A stretch of 64,000 nucleotides of DNA from Anastatus disparis (Eukaryota; Arthropoda; Insecta; Hymenoptera; Eupelmidae). A program made the position numbers and the translations under genes. Positions 24,091-35,911 of this stretch are shown piece by piece. The stretch's first letter is position 1. Each line of letters begins with the position of its first letter. A model generated the notes under the pieces. That model had not been told where the DNA came from and ran no database searches. It was given only the letters and a program-made list of their open reading frames with translations. Where the stretch lies: the NCBI GenBank assembly GCA_017163975.1, contig JAFFSR010000352.1, positions 62,001-126,000 on the forward strand, read 5' to 3'.

Positions 24091-24280
24091 GCTAATTTTT
24101 ATTGTTTGCACCTACTGCTTTTACTTTAAATATATAGAACAAACATATTAAGTTAATAATTTTTATGATAAATTTTATAAAATGTACAACTATTGCTTAA
24201 AAGAATAAATGACATCAAACATGGTAAAATGGAAATTCCGCAAGCCCCCTGTGCGGAAGCGAACCAACCTCCACTTCTAA
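24091..24280 (+). repeat. ~190-bp direct repeat, copy B
   Basis: Second copy of the unit at 23601, immediately upstream of the helicase remnant. Confidence 0.85.
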
Positions 24281-25807
24281 TTATTTTGCTGAAGATTTTA
24301 ATGAAAATAAAGAAAATAATGCTTTATTTGAACTTAATAATATTTTTATTAATGAATATATATCTTGTGAAGATTTTGGTTTACCTGAACCAAAAATAAA
24401 TTCAATTACTTTGAACAATAATCATCATGATGAAATAGAAAGCAAAAAAAAATTTTAAATCAATGTATAATAAATTAAACGATGAACAAAAATTAATTTT
24501 TGAAATTTTAACTGAAAAAGATAATAAAAAAATATATTTTATCGATGGTCCTGGAGGAACAGGAAAAACTTTTTTATATAAGACTTTAATATTTTATTTT
24601 ATATCAATTAATAAAAAAATTTTGTCGATGGCTTGGACTGGTATTGCATCTACTTTATTACCTAAAGGAATGACAAGTCATAAGACTTTTAGATCACCTT
24701 TAAATTTAAATACAATCAAAAATGCATTTTTAGAATTACAATCAGATAAAAAAAAAATTAAGAGAAGCTGATATAATAATATGGGATAAAGCATCAATGA
24801 TTCCAAAAAAGCATTAGAAATAGTTAATAAAACATTAAAAGATGTTTGTAATAGTAATTTTCTTTAATTTAAATAAATTAATTATTTTAGGTGGTGATTT
24901 TCTACAAATTTCACCAGTTGTTAAACATGGAAATAAAAATTTAATTATAGAAGAAACAATAAAAAGTTCATATTTATGGCAATTTTTTAGTATATTAAAA
25001 TTAACAAAAAAATATTCCGTCTAAAAATAAAAAATTTGTTTCATTTCTATTACAAATTGGTGATGGCAAAATAAACCCTTTCATAATTCCAAACAAATTA
25101 CAAACTAACGATATTTGTTCTAAAATTTATTCAAATATTAATAAAAATTGTTGCAAAGAAAAAATTATATTAGCTCCTCATAATGAAGATATTGATAATT
25201 TAAATTAAAAAGTAATAAATTTATTAAATGGAAAAACTGAAACATATTATAGTATTGATTACGCTACGCATAAAGGTGTTGATCAAACTGATGATTACAT
25301 TTATTTGAATTACCAAATAGAATTTTTAAATAAAATTGAAGAAGGTTTACCACCTCATAAATTAGTTTAAAAGGTAATGCTATAGTAATGTTAAGAAATT
25401 CAAGTATATCGGAAGGATTATGTAATGGTACACGATTGAAAATTATAAATTTATATAAACATAATATTCAAGCTGAAATAATAACAGGCGATAAAAGTAG
25501 AAATAAAGTTTTTATTCCAAAAATTACTTTAAATACAGGAAATAATTCTTCATTACCATTAATTCTTTACAGAAAACAATTTCCAATTATATTAGCATTT
25601 GTAATAACTATAAATAAACCACAAGGTCAAAGTTTCGATAATGTAGGCTTATTTATAAGAAGACCATTGTTCTTACATGGGCAATTGTACGTTGCTTTGT
25701 CAGGATGTAAAACTTTTAATAATATTTATATTCAAAATAATTTAGATGATACTTCAAAAATAGATAACATTGTTTGGACGGTAATTTTCAATAAATACTT
25801 TATTTGA
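24281..25807 (+). pseudogene. Helitron PIF1-type helicase, C-terminal remnant
   Basis: Text near 24340 (SCEDFGLPEPKINS) and 24465 (MYNKLNDEQKLIFEIL) leads into the Walker A motif DGPGGTGKTFLYKT at about 24543. Walker B and later motifs follow: IIIWDKASMIPKKALEIV, LGGDFLQISPVVKHG and, at the end, TINKPQGQSFDNVGLF then LHGQLYVALS. These are the motifs of the Helitron RepHel helicase, which unwinds DNA during rolling-circle transposition. The Rep nuclease half is absent. Several frameshifts (an A-run near 24450, about 24765, about 24866) and stops (about 25022, 25206, 25367) make it dead; the Walker B Glu appears as Lys. It lies upstream of a Helitron 3' end on the same strand at 27786. Confidence 0.88.
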
Positions 25808-26606
25808 ATTCTTACCATTTTTATTAATTCATTTAATTTAATTTTAACGATTAATTGAATTTCAAATTTCATTTTGGGAACAGAATCCTTCTACGTCCAC
25901 GTCGTTGTTCCTGGATAATGCTAAACGAAGGATAATATTTAAATGTCGACTGCTTAAGACTTCCGAACGTATATACAAGCATTTTTCACCAACAAAATTT
26001 GTGAATTTTTTTCTCGCTCCAAACCAAAAAACCCGGGATCAAACAAGTACTATAAGATAGGTATTTTGGTCCTCTATCAGCAAAAAAAATTTCAGCAAAA
26101 AAAAAAATGGCCTTTTCGAGAAAAATGCATGTGCATAAAAAGTGCATTTTTTGGTAAAAGGCATATATCTCAGTCATTTTTTAGTTTTTTTTTAAATTTC
26201 TTGCACGGAGTTGAAGAGGGCTCAAAACGAAATAAAATAAAAAAAGGTTTATCAAAATTCATTGGAAATTGGTAAAACGATAGCTCTCTAAAGTTATTCT
26301 CAACATTTTTAGTTTTAACATTTAGTTTTTGTATGCAATTTTCAAAAGTGCATATCTGATGCAATTTTGATATTTTAGCAAAATAAAAAAATATGTATAC
26401 CCTTATTTTTAGGGTAGAATAACATACTCCATTAGCGCAGTAATTGGTGACTTGAGTGTATACTGACTGTTCGATTTGAAATGGAATCAGCCTTAAATAA
26501 AATTATAAATCCCCATATATGAAATATATTTAAAATGTTTCCCAAGTTTTTTATAAAATTATTCTTTAATGAAAATTAATGTTTAAACTTAATATTAATA
26601 AGAAAA
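25808..26606 (+). other. Helitron internal or unrelated non-coding stretch
   Basis: No recognisable coding. The segment about 26066-26400 contains a self-similar AAATGCATGTGCAT/AAAGTGCATTTTT block and may be a small unrelated insertion. Confidence 0.35.
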
Positions 26607-26834
26607 ATGGATCTATCTCAATGCCCGTTTTGCAAAAATTCTTATTCTAAATCTGAATTTTTAAAAATACATATAAATAGAATTCATATTAAAACTATAA
26701 GTTGTAGAACATGTGGCTTATTTATTAAAATTGAAAATATTAGAAGACATAAAAGAACTCACGTACAAAAAAAGGAATCATGTAAGAAAAATTTTAGTAC
26801 GAAATCTAATAGAAAACAAAAATTTACATGCTAA
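26607..26834 (+). CDS. Small C2H2 zinc-finger ORF
   Basis: 75 codons starting MDLSQCPFCKNSY. Two finger-like units are visible: C-x2-C-x12-H-x4-H (CPFCKNSYSKSEFLKIHINR then IH) and C-x2-C-x12-H-x3-H (CRTCGLFIKIENIRRHKRTH), then a basic tail ending KQKFTC. The fingers suggest nucleic-acid binding. It lies on the same strand between the Helitron helicase remnant and the Helitron 3' end, so it may be element-encoded or a captured gene piece. It is short, and I cannot tell whether it is expressed. Confidence 0.5.
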   Translation: MDLSQCPFCKNSYSKSEFLKIHINRIHIKTISCRTCGLFIKIENIRRHKRTHVQKKESCKKNFSTKSNRKQKFTC

Positions 26835-27739
26835 AAAATAATTTATTTTTATACAAAATATATGTATGAATTATGTATATATAATTAATATTACATATAA
26901 AAATTCCAAGAAGTATTTTCCAGAAATATTATTTTTTATTTATAAAAGTAAGTAAAAATTATATAAAATTTTATAAACAATTATATTAAATAATTTTACA
27001 ATATTTACAAAAATTAGAACAAAAAGATGAAAAAAATTCTAAGTATATTGACAAAAAAAAGGATAATATATAAAAATTTTTTAAATTTCTGTTTTCAAAA
27101 TTTTTAGTCATAATAAAAATAGGTAAATTTTTTTAATATTCTAAATTTATGAATTAAAATAATTTTTGAATTTCTAAATACTGTTTAATAGTAAGTATAA
27201 GTAAATTTTTTTTGTATATTTAAATATATTAAATTTAATATACATATTATTTTTAATATTTTATATTTCAGCGAACATATTTAAAAGATGTAATTTTTAT
27301 TTTTAATATATGAATAAAAAAATTATTTTTTTTATTTATTCATTAAAAAAAACATTTTTTAAAAATGCGAGTGGAAATAGGCCTCCTGGGGAAACCACTA
27401 AAAAAAACGCACTTATATATATACCTCGGTATTTAAAAATACTAGGTGGTGTGGAAAATATAGAAATATATTTATAATACAAACTTTATAAATTTAATAA
27501 TTAAGGTAAGAAAACAAAAATTAATTAATGCTACGGACATTCATAAGATGTTAGTATTTATGAAAATGGGTTCTATATAAACAATAAAAACTTTTATTAT
27601 ATAACATCATATAAATAAGGAAAACAAAAATGGGTTTGTAATAAATATTTAAATATATTTTTGAGTATAACTTAATATATTTTAATAATTATATTTTTTA
27701 CAGATGATAAAAATAAAAAAATAAAGATAATGTAACCTA
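26835..27739 (+). other. AT-rich tail of the Helitron remnant
   Basis: No gene. A short GC-richer block at 27370-27455 (ATACCTCGGTATTT and nearby) is unexplained. Confidence 0.4.
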
Positions 27740-27749
27740 AATAACAAAT

Positions 27750-27785
27750 AGGGGTTGTGAGCGGAGCGAGCAGGGGGTACCCCTA

Positions 27786-27786
<1 letters not shown>
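27750..27786 (+). mobile_element. Helitron 3' terminus
   Basis: GGGGTTGTGAGCGGAGCGAG followed by CAGGGGGTACCCCTAG, then T: a palindromic GGGGTACCCC directly before CTAG (CTRR) and a T target base. This is the expected end of a Helitron on the + strand, matching the helicase orientation upstream. The 5' end was not found. Confidence 0.75.

Positions 27787-27840
<54 letters not shown>
27787..27840. repeat. (TA)n microsatellite
   Basis: TA run directly after the Helitron end. Confidence 0.95.
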
Positions 27841-27843
<3 letters not shown>

Positions 27844-29981
27844 ATAATACATTAATATAGTAAATTATTATAAACATTACTTTCTTTTATTTACGATAAA
27901 ATAATTTTTTTTCTACAGAATTAATCAGATGATATAATTATTCATTTTAAATAATTAATTAATAATTTTATTTTAAAGTAACAGATTGTATTATCAGCCT
28001 AAGAATTTTTCTTTCTCTCCTCAAATAAGAAAAATCTTTCTTATTAAATTCAAAAGATGGGAAATGGCTCGATTGAATAAATCCTTTTTTTCAAGGAGGT
28101 TGTTTTTGCAAATAAAATACTTTTTCATTTTTGAAGAGGATTTCACTGATTCGAACATTTTCATGATTTACAATTAATATTGGCTAGCCTGAAATAAAAC
28201 TTTTTTTTTATAACTCAATTCTGTTGCACAACAAATTCTGTTGTAGTTCTCTTATCTCCTTCCTTTATATAACCTTTATAACCTTTTTCCCTTCTCTGCA
28301 GTGCGAAAGTAAAAACAATTGTAAATTCTTTTTCCCCTCCTATAAGTACAAATCTTCAAAAGACTTCGCGGGCATAGAGCTGGTCCCTTAAGGTTGATCC
28401 TCTTGCCTAACCCTTTTTTTATTTTTTTTGCTTAACCAACTCTAACTGTAAGTTTGGCGCGCATGTACCCTAACTTGGTGCTTGCTCATGAATCTGATTG
28501 AGGTGTTCTGATGTTACTAAGGACTAGCTTTAACCGCTAGTGTGTACTACACGCCTAGTGACACCAAAACTCATTCCAGATCAACTAAAGCACCCACGCT
28601 TGAGTACTGCGATATCTCATCTTGCTAAACCGACCTTAAGTTAGTTCATTTAAGTCTTTTCGAGATTGCTACATTATTTCAGCAAAATTCTTTTCTTTCG
28701 TTTTCGTGGCTCCTTCATTTTACCTACAGTACAATTACATGGTTATAAATTGGTTATATAGTTTGCCAGCTGACGTTCATAAACTTAAGTGTCTCCCCTG
28801 TCGCGCTCAGCGATAGCTGTCCTAGGCACACATTTTTTTTATTACAAAATTTTTTTTGTTGTGATTGCTAACGTGGTTGACGCCATTACTGACGCGTTTA
28901 GACAGGTACGACTCTTCTTCCTTTTACCAGCTGAGGATCTCTATACCTAACAAAATTATTAATATTTCCTCTTACGCTCCGATCATTGAGCCCTCGCGAC
29001 TACAAGGAGATAAGAAAAACATTAACCAAAATCGGAATACCACGACGCGAACACAGCAAATTTTTCAAAACAACCTTAGAGTCACCAATCGCGGAACAGC
29101 CATTAGAATTCTCGTTCTATATGAACGAATTGTACAATAGCCTATTTGAGAATTCGGGAAACTAAAAACTTCCTTTTTTTTATATTACCATATCGTCTTA
29201 ACGACTCTTTTCCAATCTGCGTAACAAACAAAATTTTTTTTTCGCTACGCTTGTGCACACGTAATCATAGGTGTAATTATACGTGTGTGTATGTGCTCAT
29301 AGGAGTATCTGTGTGTATATATATATGTGAATAAATATATTTTCTTCTGTTGTTGAACTTGAACACCCCCTCTTTTTTTTTCTTCCTTCTCCTCCCCTCC
29401 AAACCATCACTAACATTCCTCATCTACAAGGAAAAAGTTTTTTTTCTATTATTTTGTTTTTTTTGAGACTCGATAAATTACAAAAAGGAGTCTTGTAACA
29501 AAAGCATATACCCACACATATATAATACATAAACGCATAATCCTATACCAGTACGACAAGAGAACCAAGACAAGCATCCCATCAACTTATTGCGACACGT
29601 GCTGAAAAAGGGGTACGAGCAAGTTATAATTAAAATTAAGTCCACCCTTCCGGATTATAAGTTACCAAGGAAATATTTACCATCGAATTATTAACAACTA
29701 TAATTCATAGGTTACACAAACTTTGTTTTTTTTCTCATATGATAGATACCTACCCATTATCAACAAACTTAGAATCACGGATTAACGCGTTAGAACACCA
29801 TACTTTTTTTTAATGAGAATCGTTACAGACAAATCCACCGATTTGCCATTTTTTGGCATCTTTGCCGAATCACAGCTTACACAAGAAGTAAGTTTGGAAT
29901 TTATAGAATTCATAAATCAAGGAAAGGAAGGAGAAGATATTGCGGAAATCGACGAAACACTAAATTCTTTCTGCAAGGATT
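27841..29981. other. Non-coding stretch upstream of the errantivirus-like pol
   Basis: No recognisable gag, protease or LTR is present although these would be expected here. Composition is mixed, with a GC-richer part at 28370-28860. A short ORF near 29814 (MRIVTDKSTDLPFFGIF) stops at 29991 and is not recognised. Confidence 0.4.
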
Positions 29982-30876
29982 ATTCGATCTAGCTTCAGGC
30001 TTTCATCAAATCGAAGTTAACGAGGCAGATCGGCACAAAACTGCTTTTAGCTCTGCAACAGGGCACTACCATTACGTGCGTATGCCTTTCGGCCTTCGCT
30101 CGGCTCCCGCGACTTTCCAAAGCCTCATGAACCTAGTTTTGCTAGGTTTACAGGACTCAGAACTATTAGTTTACCTGGATGACGTTATCATCTTTGTCTC
30201 AAACTTAGTGAAAAACGAAAAAAGGTACGACGCTTCTTTAATCGACTCCTCGACGCTAAACTTTCATTACAACCAGACAAGTGCCAATTTTTACGCACAG
30301 AAGTCGAATACCTTGGTTACATTATATCAGAGGAGTTAAACCTGATCCAAAAAAGACGATGGCCGTTAGGAATTTTCCAAAGCCCAAAAATCAAACAAGC
30401 ATAAGGCAATTTTTAGGACTTGCTGGATATTACAGACGATTCATAGAAGGATTCTTAGCAAGGGCAAGACCGCTCTCGGACCTCCTAAAGAAAACTGTCC
30501 CTTTCGAATGGACAGAGAAACATAAAAAAAGCTTTGAGGACCTGAAAAATGCATTATGCATTGCACCAGTCCTTCAACACCCGGATTTTGAAAAACCTTT
30601 TATACTCAGGGTGCAGTATTGAGTCAAGAAGAAATTGGCCAAGATCGACCGATAGCATACATGTCGCTAATGATGAAACCAGCAGAAAGGAATTATACAA
30701 CAACCGAAAAGGAATCTTTGGCCATAATATACGCTGTTTTACATTTTCGTCCATACCTCTACGGACGAGAATTCACGCCCGTAAGCGACCATGAACCACT
30801 CAAATGGATAGATTCAGTAAAACCACCAATTCAACGGTTAATAAGATGGAGAACTCGATTAAGAGAGTACGAATAG
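29982..30876 (+). pseudogene. Errantivirus-like (gypsy) reverse transcriptase and RNase H, broken
   Basis: Homology starts abruptly inside the RT palm (LDLASGFHQIEV-like block), so gag, protease and the RT N-terminus are missing. MPFGLRSAPATFQ and the catalytic YLDD motif (about 30172) are present. The frame shifts near 30230 and again near 30612. The thumb/connection (LGLAGYYRRFIEGF) and RNase H (YTTTEKESLAIIYA, then SDHEPLKW) follow. An in-frame TAG ends the segment at 30874-30876. The enzyme copied the element RNA into DNA; this copy cannot make a full product. Confidence 0.9.
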
Positions 30877-31833
30877 AAGTTTCTCCACAAACCTGGTCGA
30901 CTAAATGTCAATACTGATGCATTATCTAGGAAACCGATACCAGAAGAAGCAATAGCATTACCCACGAGTTCGTCTGCCAAGTTCAAGGCCCCAGCGCCCC
31001 CGAAACCACGAGGATGACCACCTAGAGTTAAGAATAAGCCTCCAGATCAATTATCGACATCAACCACAACAGGTGCAACCATCGCTGATCGAGTTAGGAA
31101 CCGACGTGCCCGCGAGGAACCATTTCCTGCTCGAGCTTTACGTCCAAACAAAAAACGTAGTCGTTCAGAGCCACCACCAATAAAACCAGCTCCGCAAAAA
31201 CCTGCCCGACAGGTTCCAAAAGTTACCGATTTGAACCATAAACAGCCAGTAAGTTCGGGCTCGCTACCACAGAAGAACATTCTATCTGTCCCTATACCAT
31301 CCACTTCTTCAAACGATAATGTACCTAAACTAATAAGACCAATAAAATATACAAAAAAGGTAACGTTCGAGACTAACGAAGAATCAGACTCGAATAATGC
31401 ACCCCCGGTGCCACGTAAACGATTTAGCGGATTCTCAAGTTTGGTACCGCAAGGACCACCCATAACCAAACAGACCTCATCACAAGACGAACAAACAAAT
31501 GACGAAGAAGAAACCATGCCAACAAAACAAAACATAATCGAGTCAGCCCCTCGGAGGAACTCGAACTCCGAAAACTCTGCATCAGTCGATGAGTACTGGT
31601 GGGACGAAATAAGCCATAGGCCTCGATCCATAGCTCGTTCTACTCCAGTGGACCATGAACTAAGCAACTCCAATAACCAATCACGTCTCATATATGAGTT
31701 ACATCCTATCATAGAAGATAGTAGTACCGACCATTCCTCAACGGAAGAAAATGAAGAAATTCACTATACCCCTCCCAAGATATCTGATACCATATCTCCT
31801 GAATTCATGAAAACACCAAATAGTGTGTTATAA
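30877..31833 (+). pseudogene. Long Pro/Ser/Arg-rich tether between RNase H and integrase
   Basis: In the same frame as RNase H and integrase, with an in-frame TGA at 31015-31017 and a TAA at 31831-31833. The roughly 300-residue segment is low-complexity and rich in Pro, Ser, Arg and acidic residues. It includes ALSRKP (the usual end of RNase H) at its start. I recognise no domain. Such a long linker is unusual for this class as I know it. A long antisense ORF over 31047-31712 is a shadow of this biased composition. Confidence 0.6.
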
Positions 31834-33153
31834 ATCAGGCCGATAAATGAGAGCCACAAACAAGGACAAGTATTAGTAACACCAAGAACCTGGACATATT
31901 TACTAAACGCCGTTCTCACCAATAGACACTTCGAAGTCTTTTCAGAACAAAAACTCCGAAATACACTCAAAAACCTAGCAGAGTGCATAAAGGAGTACGA
32001 CATCAAAACTTTACGTATCTCTAAACAGAACAACTTAATTGACAAAATATCATTTTCAACTTTTCTGCAAATACTAAAGGAATCATTAAACTACTGCGAC
32101 TGCAAAATCTTTATTTGCTACGGATCAACCACTATACCCCCAGACGACATGAGTAGACGAATTATTGAAGAATTTCACTCGAGTATGGTAGCAGGCCATA
32201 AAGGAGTAACAAAAACATACAGAAGAATCAGAGGAAAATTCTTTTGGAATAGAATGAAAGAAGACGTACAGTGTCAGGAACTAAAATTAGTACGAGTCAA
32301 AAATAGAGAACCAATGATTATCACGGATACACCCATTGACCCATTTGACAAGATATCGATCGACACTGTAGGACCTCTACCAATCACCCCAGATGGTAAC
32401 CAAAACATATTAACTGTACAAGACAATTTAACCAAGTATTGCATAGCTGTTCCTGTTAAAAACACCCAAGCCGAAACCATTGCAGATGTCTTAGCCAGAC
32501 ACGTAATATCTCTTTATGGCTCACCACGCGTCATTTTATCCGACAAAGCACCGGCTGTCATCAGAAACGTTATGCACCAACTAGCAAAAATATTCAAGAT
32601 TCAACAAGTCACGACTTCCGGATATCATCTCCAATCAAATGGATCACTTAAAAGAAGCCACATTGTACTCACAGAATACATCCGACAATACATAGAAAAA
32701 TATGAGGACTGGGACAAGGTAGTACCATTCGCCATATTCTCATACAATACAAGCGTACACGAATCAACCGGATTTACACCTTTCGAACTAATCTTTGGTA
32801 AACCAGCAAGAACACCAAGCCCATTGCCTATGGACAAGGTTGACACTTACTCTTCCTATATGGCAGAACTTATCAACAGATTACACGATACTAGGAAAAT
32901 GCCGTCAGAATCTCTGGTATCCTCAAAACACAGAAATAAACAATATTACGATAGAAGGGCTAAAACACACCCTTACAAAACAGGCGATCTGGTATACGCA
33001 ATTAACGAACCCCGACAAAACAAACTTGATGAGACATACAAAGGCCCTTACAAAATAGATCTTTTAGAAAAACATAATGTTGTCCTAGCAGACGAGACTG
33101 GGAAACGTCTATTAAAACTCTTAGACAAGATTAAACCTGCTCACCACCAATAG
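31834..33153 (+). pseudogene. Errantivirus-like integrase, probably inactive
   Basis: The same frame continues after the TAA at 31831. The N-terminal zinc-binding part has the two His (EEFHSSMVAGHKGVTKTY), but the Cys pair region is shortened: only one Cys (DVQCQELK) is visible, so the HHCC motif is incomplete. The core has Asp in SIDTVGPLP and in ILSDKAPAV. At the place where the third catalytic residue (Glu) is normally found the codon is Lys (SNGSLKRSH). The C-terminal GPY-type motif (YKGPYKI) is present and the frame ends at 33153. Integrase inserts element cDNA into the host chromosome; the Lys substitution should abolish catalysis. Confidence 0.88.
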
Positions 33154-33325
33154 AACGTTTTGTTTCAGATGTAGATTCCTGTTTTAGCCTTAGCCTCAGT
33201 TGCATCTGCCATCGTCAACAACTACGCTATACAACAATTGACAAATAACCCAGGAATATATTATGAAAAGCTACAGGACATACGATATTAATATTTTCTA
33301 CCCAAATATTGTATTCTCTATTTTC

Positions 33326-33339
33326 TTTTCTTTCCACAG
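33326..33339 (+). promoter_or_regulatory. Splice acceptor in front of env
   Basis: A pyrimidine-rich tract ends in CCACAG immediately before the env ATG at 33340. Errantivirus env is known to be expressed from a spliced RNA, which fits. Confidence 0.6.
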
Positions 33340-35405
33340 ATGCAAGTTCTGATACTGCTCGCCCTACTTATCTCCCCCTTAACCTACTTCACGGAAAGCA
33401 ATCTGCCCTACTCCATCATAAATATTGAACATCCATCAGGACTTTACTTCGAAAACATGGGAAAAGTCGCCTATAAAAACACAAACTGGACCTTAACGAC
33501 AACTATAGACCTAGATCTCATCAATCCAGCGAAAAAAAGCGTCGGGCAAAAATTCGAAGATATCTACGCCAATTGTCCAAAAATACTTAAAATATGCCAA
33601 GCAATGCTCAACCAAGCCAACCATTTTTATAGTAGCATCTCTACAGCTAAAAGAATATTTAACGATATCAATAATATCATACCTCAAACTACAAGCCAAG
33701 CACCGACACAGCTTATTGCAACAAACCTACTTCAAGAAAAAGCGGAAAGGTTAAACAACACATTTAAACAGCTGAACTATGTTTATTCCATACATATCTC
33801 AAAAACTCAATTTATGGACAACAAATATCTCGCGAAACTTGGAAATTGGTCTAAAACAATGGAGAATAACATAATGCAATGCATAGGATTATGCTACGAT
33901 ACTTTCAGTACCCTGAATGCAATTATCAATGGTACCCTCGGAACACACCTATTTTCTTAAGAAACTATCACCCGGATAATCAGAGAAAATAATAACGGAT
34001 CAACAAAATCTAGTTTTTCGCAGATCGACCCATTTTTAACAGGATTACGAGACCTTCTTCGCATCCAATTCATCAAGACAGACGCAATCATATACATCAC
34101 GGCCACCTTCACCACGTACACCCAAGGAAGATACAATCTGTACCAGATGCATCCATTCCCAGTATCGGAGAAATTCGGACTCTCTACTTATGTAGAACCT
34201 ACATTCGTCTTCCTCGTAACCAAAGAAAGCACAATGACGCATTCATTCATGAACCCCAATCACCTGAGGAAATGCACGGAAATCGAAGAAACTTTTTACT
34301 GTCCCCAACCACAGAAATCATATGGCCGTAGCTGCAAAATGTCTTTACTAATGGACTCTGAAAATAAAGAACCAGAAGATTGCAGCATGCGCACGACCAG
34401 ACAAAACACCACAAGATGGGTTCTGCTATCAAGTGGTAACCAATGGATATACTCCGCCATTCATCAGGAATCTGTTACTATTTTATGTCCAAACTACCAA
34501 CACGAGGCGATAGAAATACACGGAGTAGGACTTTGTCAACTGGATAAATCATGTTTGGGTGAAACGGAAAATTACGACATAAAACCACGGCTTAAGAGTC
34601 CGCTGTATCTCTGTCCTTTTCTAATTAAAAAATTGACTTTTTTCCCAAAATTAGCAGCAAGAGGCAAAAATAAAAAAATGGTTTCGATGTGTTTAATAAA
34701 ATGTAATATTTTCCTTGATTAGTATGAATTAATTTTATTGCTTCGTTTTTAAGAAAAGTTGGAATAACTTAAAAAATTAGAAATTTGTGTCAAATAATGG
34801 GATTTTCAAGTTATTCCAACTTTTCTTGAAAATAAAGCGGTGGAATTAAATTATTCTTATCAGAGAAAATATTGCTTTCTATTACACGAATCGAAACCAT
34901 CTCTTTATTTCTGCCTGAAGCTATTAGTTTTTATAAAAAATAAATTTTAAATAGATTCGGTAAAACAGGTAACTGTGTCGGTATACAGCTGACTCTTAAG
35001 ACTGAAACTGATGCTCCATTGTATATTCACGATCATCAACCCAACACACCGGCTGTTGCACTTTTCAACCCCTTCGGATTCATCAGCATACTACAGAGCA
35101 AACATATTCCAATCAAAATAATATACGTACTGATCAGCGGATATCCAATCTTGATTATTATTATAATAACCGTATTATTACGCACAAGGCGACGAAACAG
35201 ATCTCGTAATATATTGCCATTACAACCTCCAAATATTATATCTCAAGACATGGCCATGGAACTCTGTGTAACTCCTCGAACATACAACCGGGAATACACA
35301 TCGATATTGAATGAAGAATACAAACCAAACGCGCATTTTTCACCTGGCGACTGCGACTACGAAGAACCACTACCGTCACCACCAAATACTCAAACCATCC
35401 ATTAA
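33340..35405 (+). pseudogene. Errantivirus-like envelope glycoprotein, interrupted
   Basis: The start at 33340 gives a hydrophobic signal peptide (MQVLILLALLISPLTYF) followed by an ectodomain with several N-glycosylation sites (NTNWT, NGT). A TAA at 33958-33960 interrupts the frame; the same frame then continues open to the MITE at 34592. Downstream of the MITE the C-terminal part resumes at 35000, with a membrane anchor (ILIIIIITVLL, about 35145-35175) and a basic cytoplasmic tail ending at 35405. Removing the MITE and one TTAA keeps the frame continuous. I do not see an RxxR-type cleavage site followed by a hydrophobic fusion peptide. Family: insect retroelement envelope, F-like, judged from layout and context. 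Dead as found. Confidence 0.75.
34592..34999. mobile_element. TTAA foldback MITE, family member 2, in env
   Basis: TTAA at 34592-34595 and 34996-34999. Ends GAGTCCGCTGTATCTCTG and GAGTCAGCTGTATAC. The arms pair in the middle (TTCAAGTTATTCCAACTTTT against its complement). It shares TCTGTCCTTTTCTAAT with the other members and AAAAAATTGA with member 4. Confidence 0.85.
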
Positions 35406-35529
35406 CTTAAACTCGTTTTTTTTCACTAACCATAATTTTAAGGATCCACCTTCATACTAAATGCTATTGTATTGATTTTCTCACTCTTTTATCCTTGCCT
35501 GAATAATAACTAAGCTCTTAGCTTCTTTT

Positions 35530-35568
35530 CTTTTCCTTTTTTTTCTGACAGTTACTCTTGCATTACAG
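35530..35568 (+). promoter_or_regulatory. Candidate splice acceptors before accessory ORF A
   Basis: A strong pyrimidine tract ends in CTGACAG (35551); a second CATTACAG follows at 35568. The first downstream ATG is 35599. It suggests a spliced subgenomic RNA, as for env. Confidence 0.5.
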
Positions 35569-35598
35569 CTAATATCTGAACTGAAACACCAAACCACC

Positions 35599-35899
35599 AT
35601 GATTAAGGGAATCTGTGCCATTCAAGAGCCCAACATCAAGGCAATTTATTACAACACAGTAAGCCGCAGAATTTTGTGCAGCACTTGTTTCAGCAAAACA
35701 AACCCAGTTCCACAGATTCTCCCAATCCACCGAACCTCCCTATTGCAAATGTTACAATTGTAGCAAATACCTACTAACATTAAAAACGGCCCGCAAATGT
35801 ACAGCTTGCATCACGACGGTCCTACAACACTTGGAAGAAATCAACGCCATAGAAAGGAAACAGATTTATGATACCTGCGGGAGAATTAATTCAAAATAA
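35599..35899 (+). pseudogene. Small Cys-rich accessory ORF A after env, frameshifted
   Basis: Starts MIKGICAIQEP and contains SRRILCSTCFS. The first frame stops at 35761-35763; the Cys-rich second half (YCKCYNCSKYLL, then ARKCTAC) lies in the +1 frame and ends at a TAA at 35897-35899, so a frameshift near 35705 splits it. Its Cys pattern matches the next ORF (SR[RK]I[LI]CxxCFS, then CxxCxxxLL and A-x2-C). Paired CxxC motifs suggest metal binding. I do not recognise the family. Confidence 0.55.
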
Positions 35900-35911
35900 A
35901 GAGGACCGGCC

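Noticed and set aside
28865..29334. ORFs of 91 and 62 codons where gag might be expected
   Set aside because: No gag-like motif, zinc knuckle or continuity with pol.
31047..31712. 221-codon minus-strand ORF
   Set aside because: Antisense of the Pro/Ser/Arg-rich pol tether, caused by composition bias.
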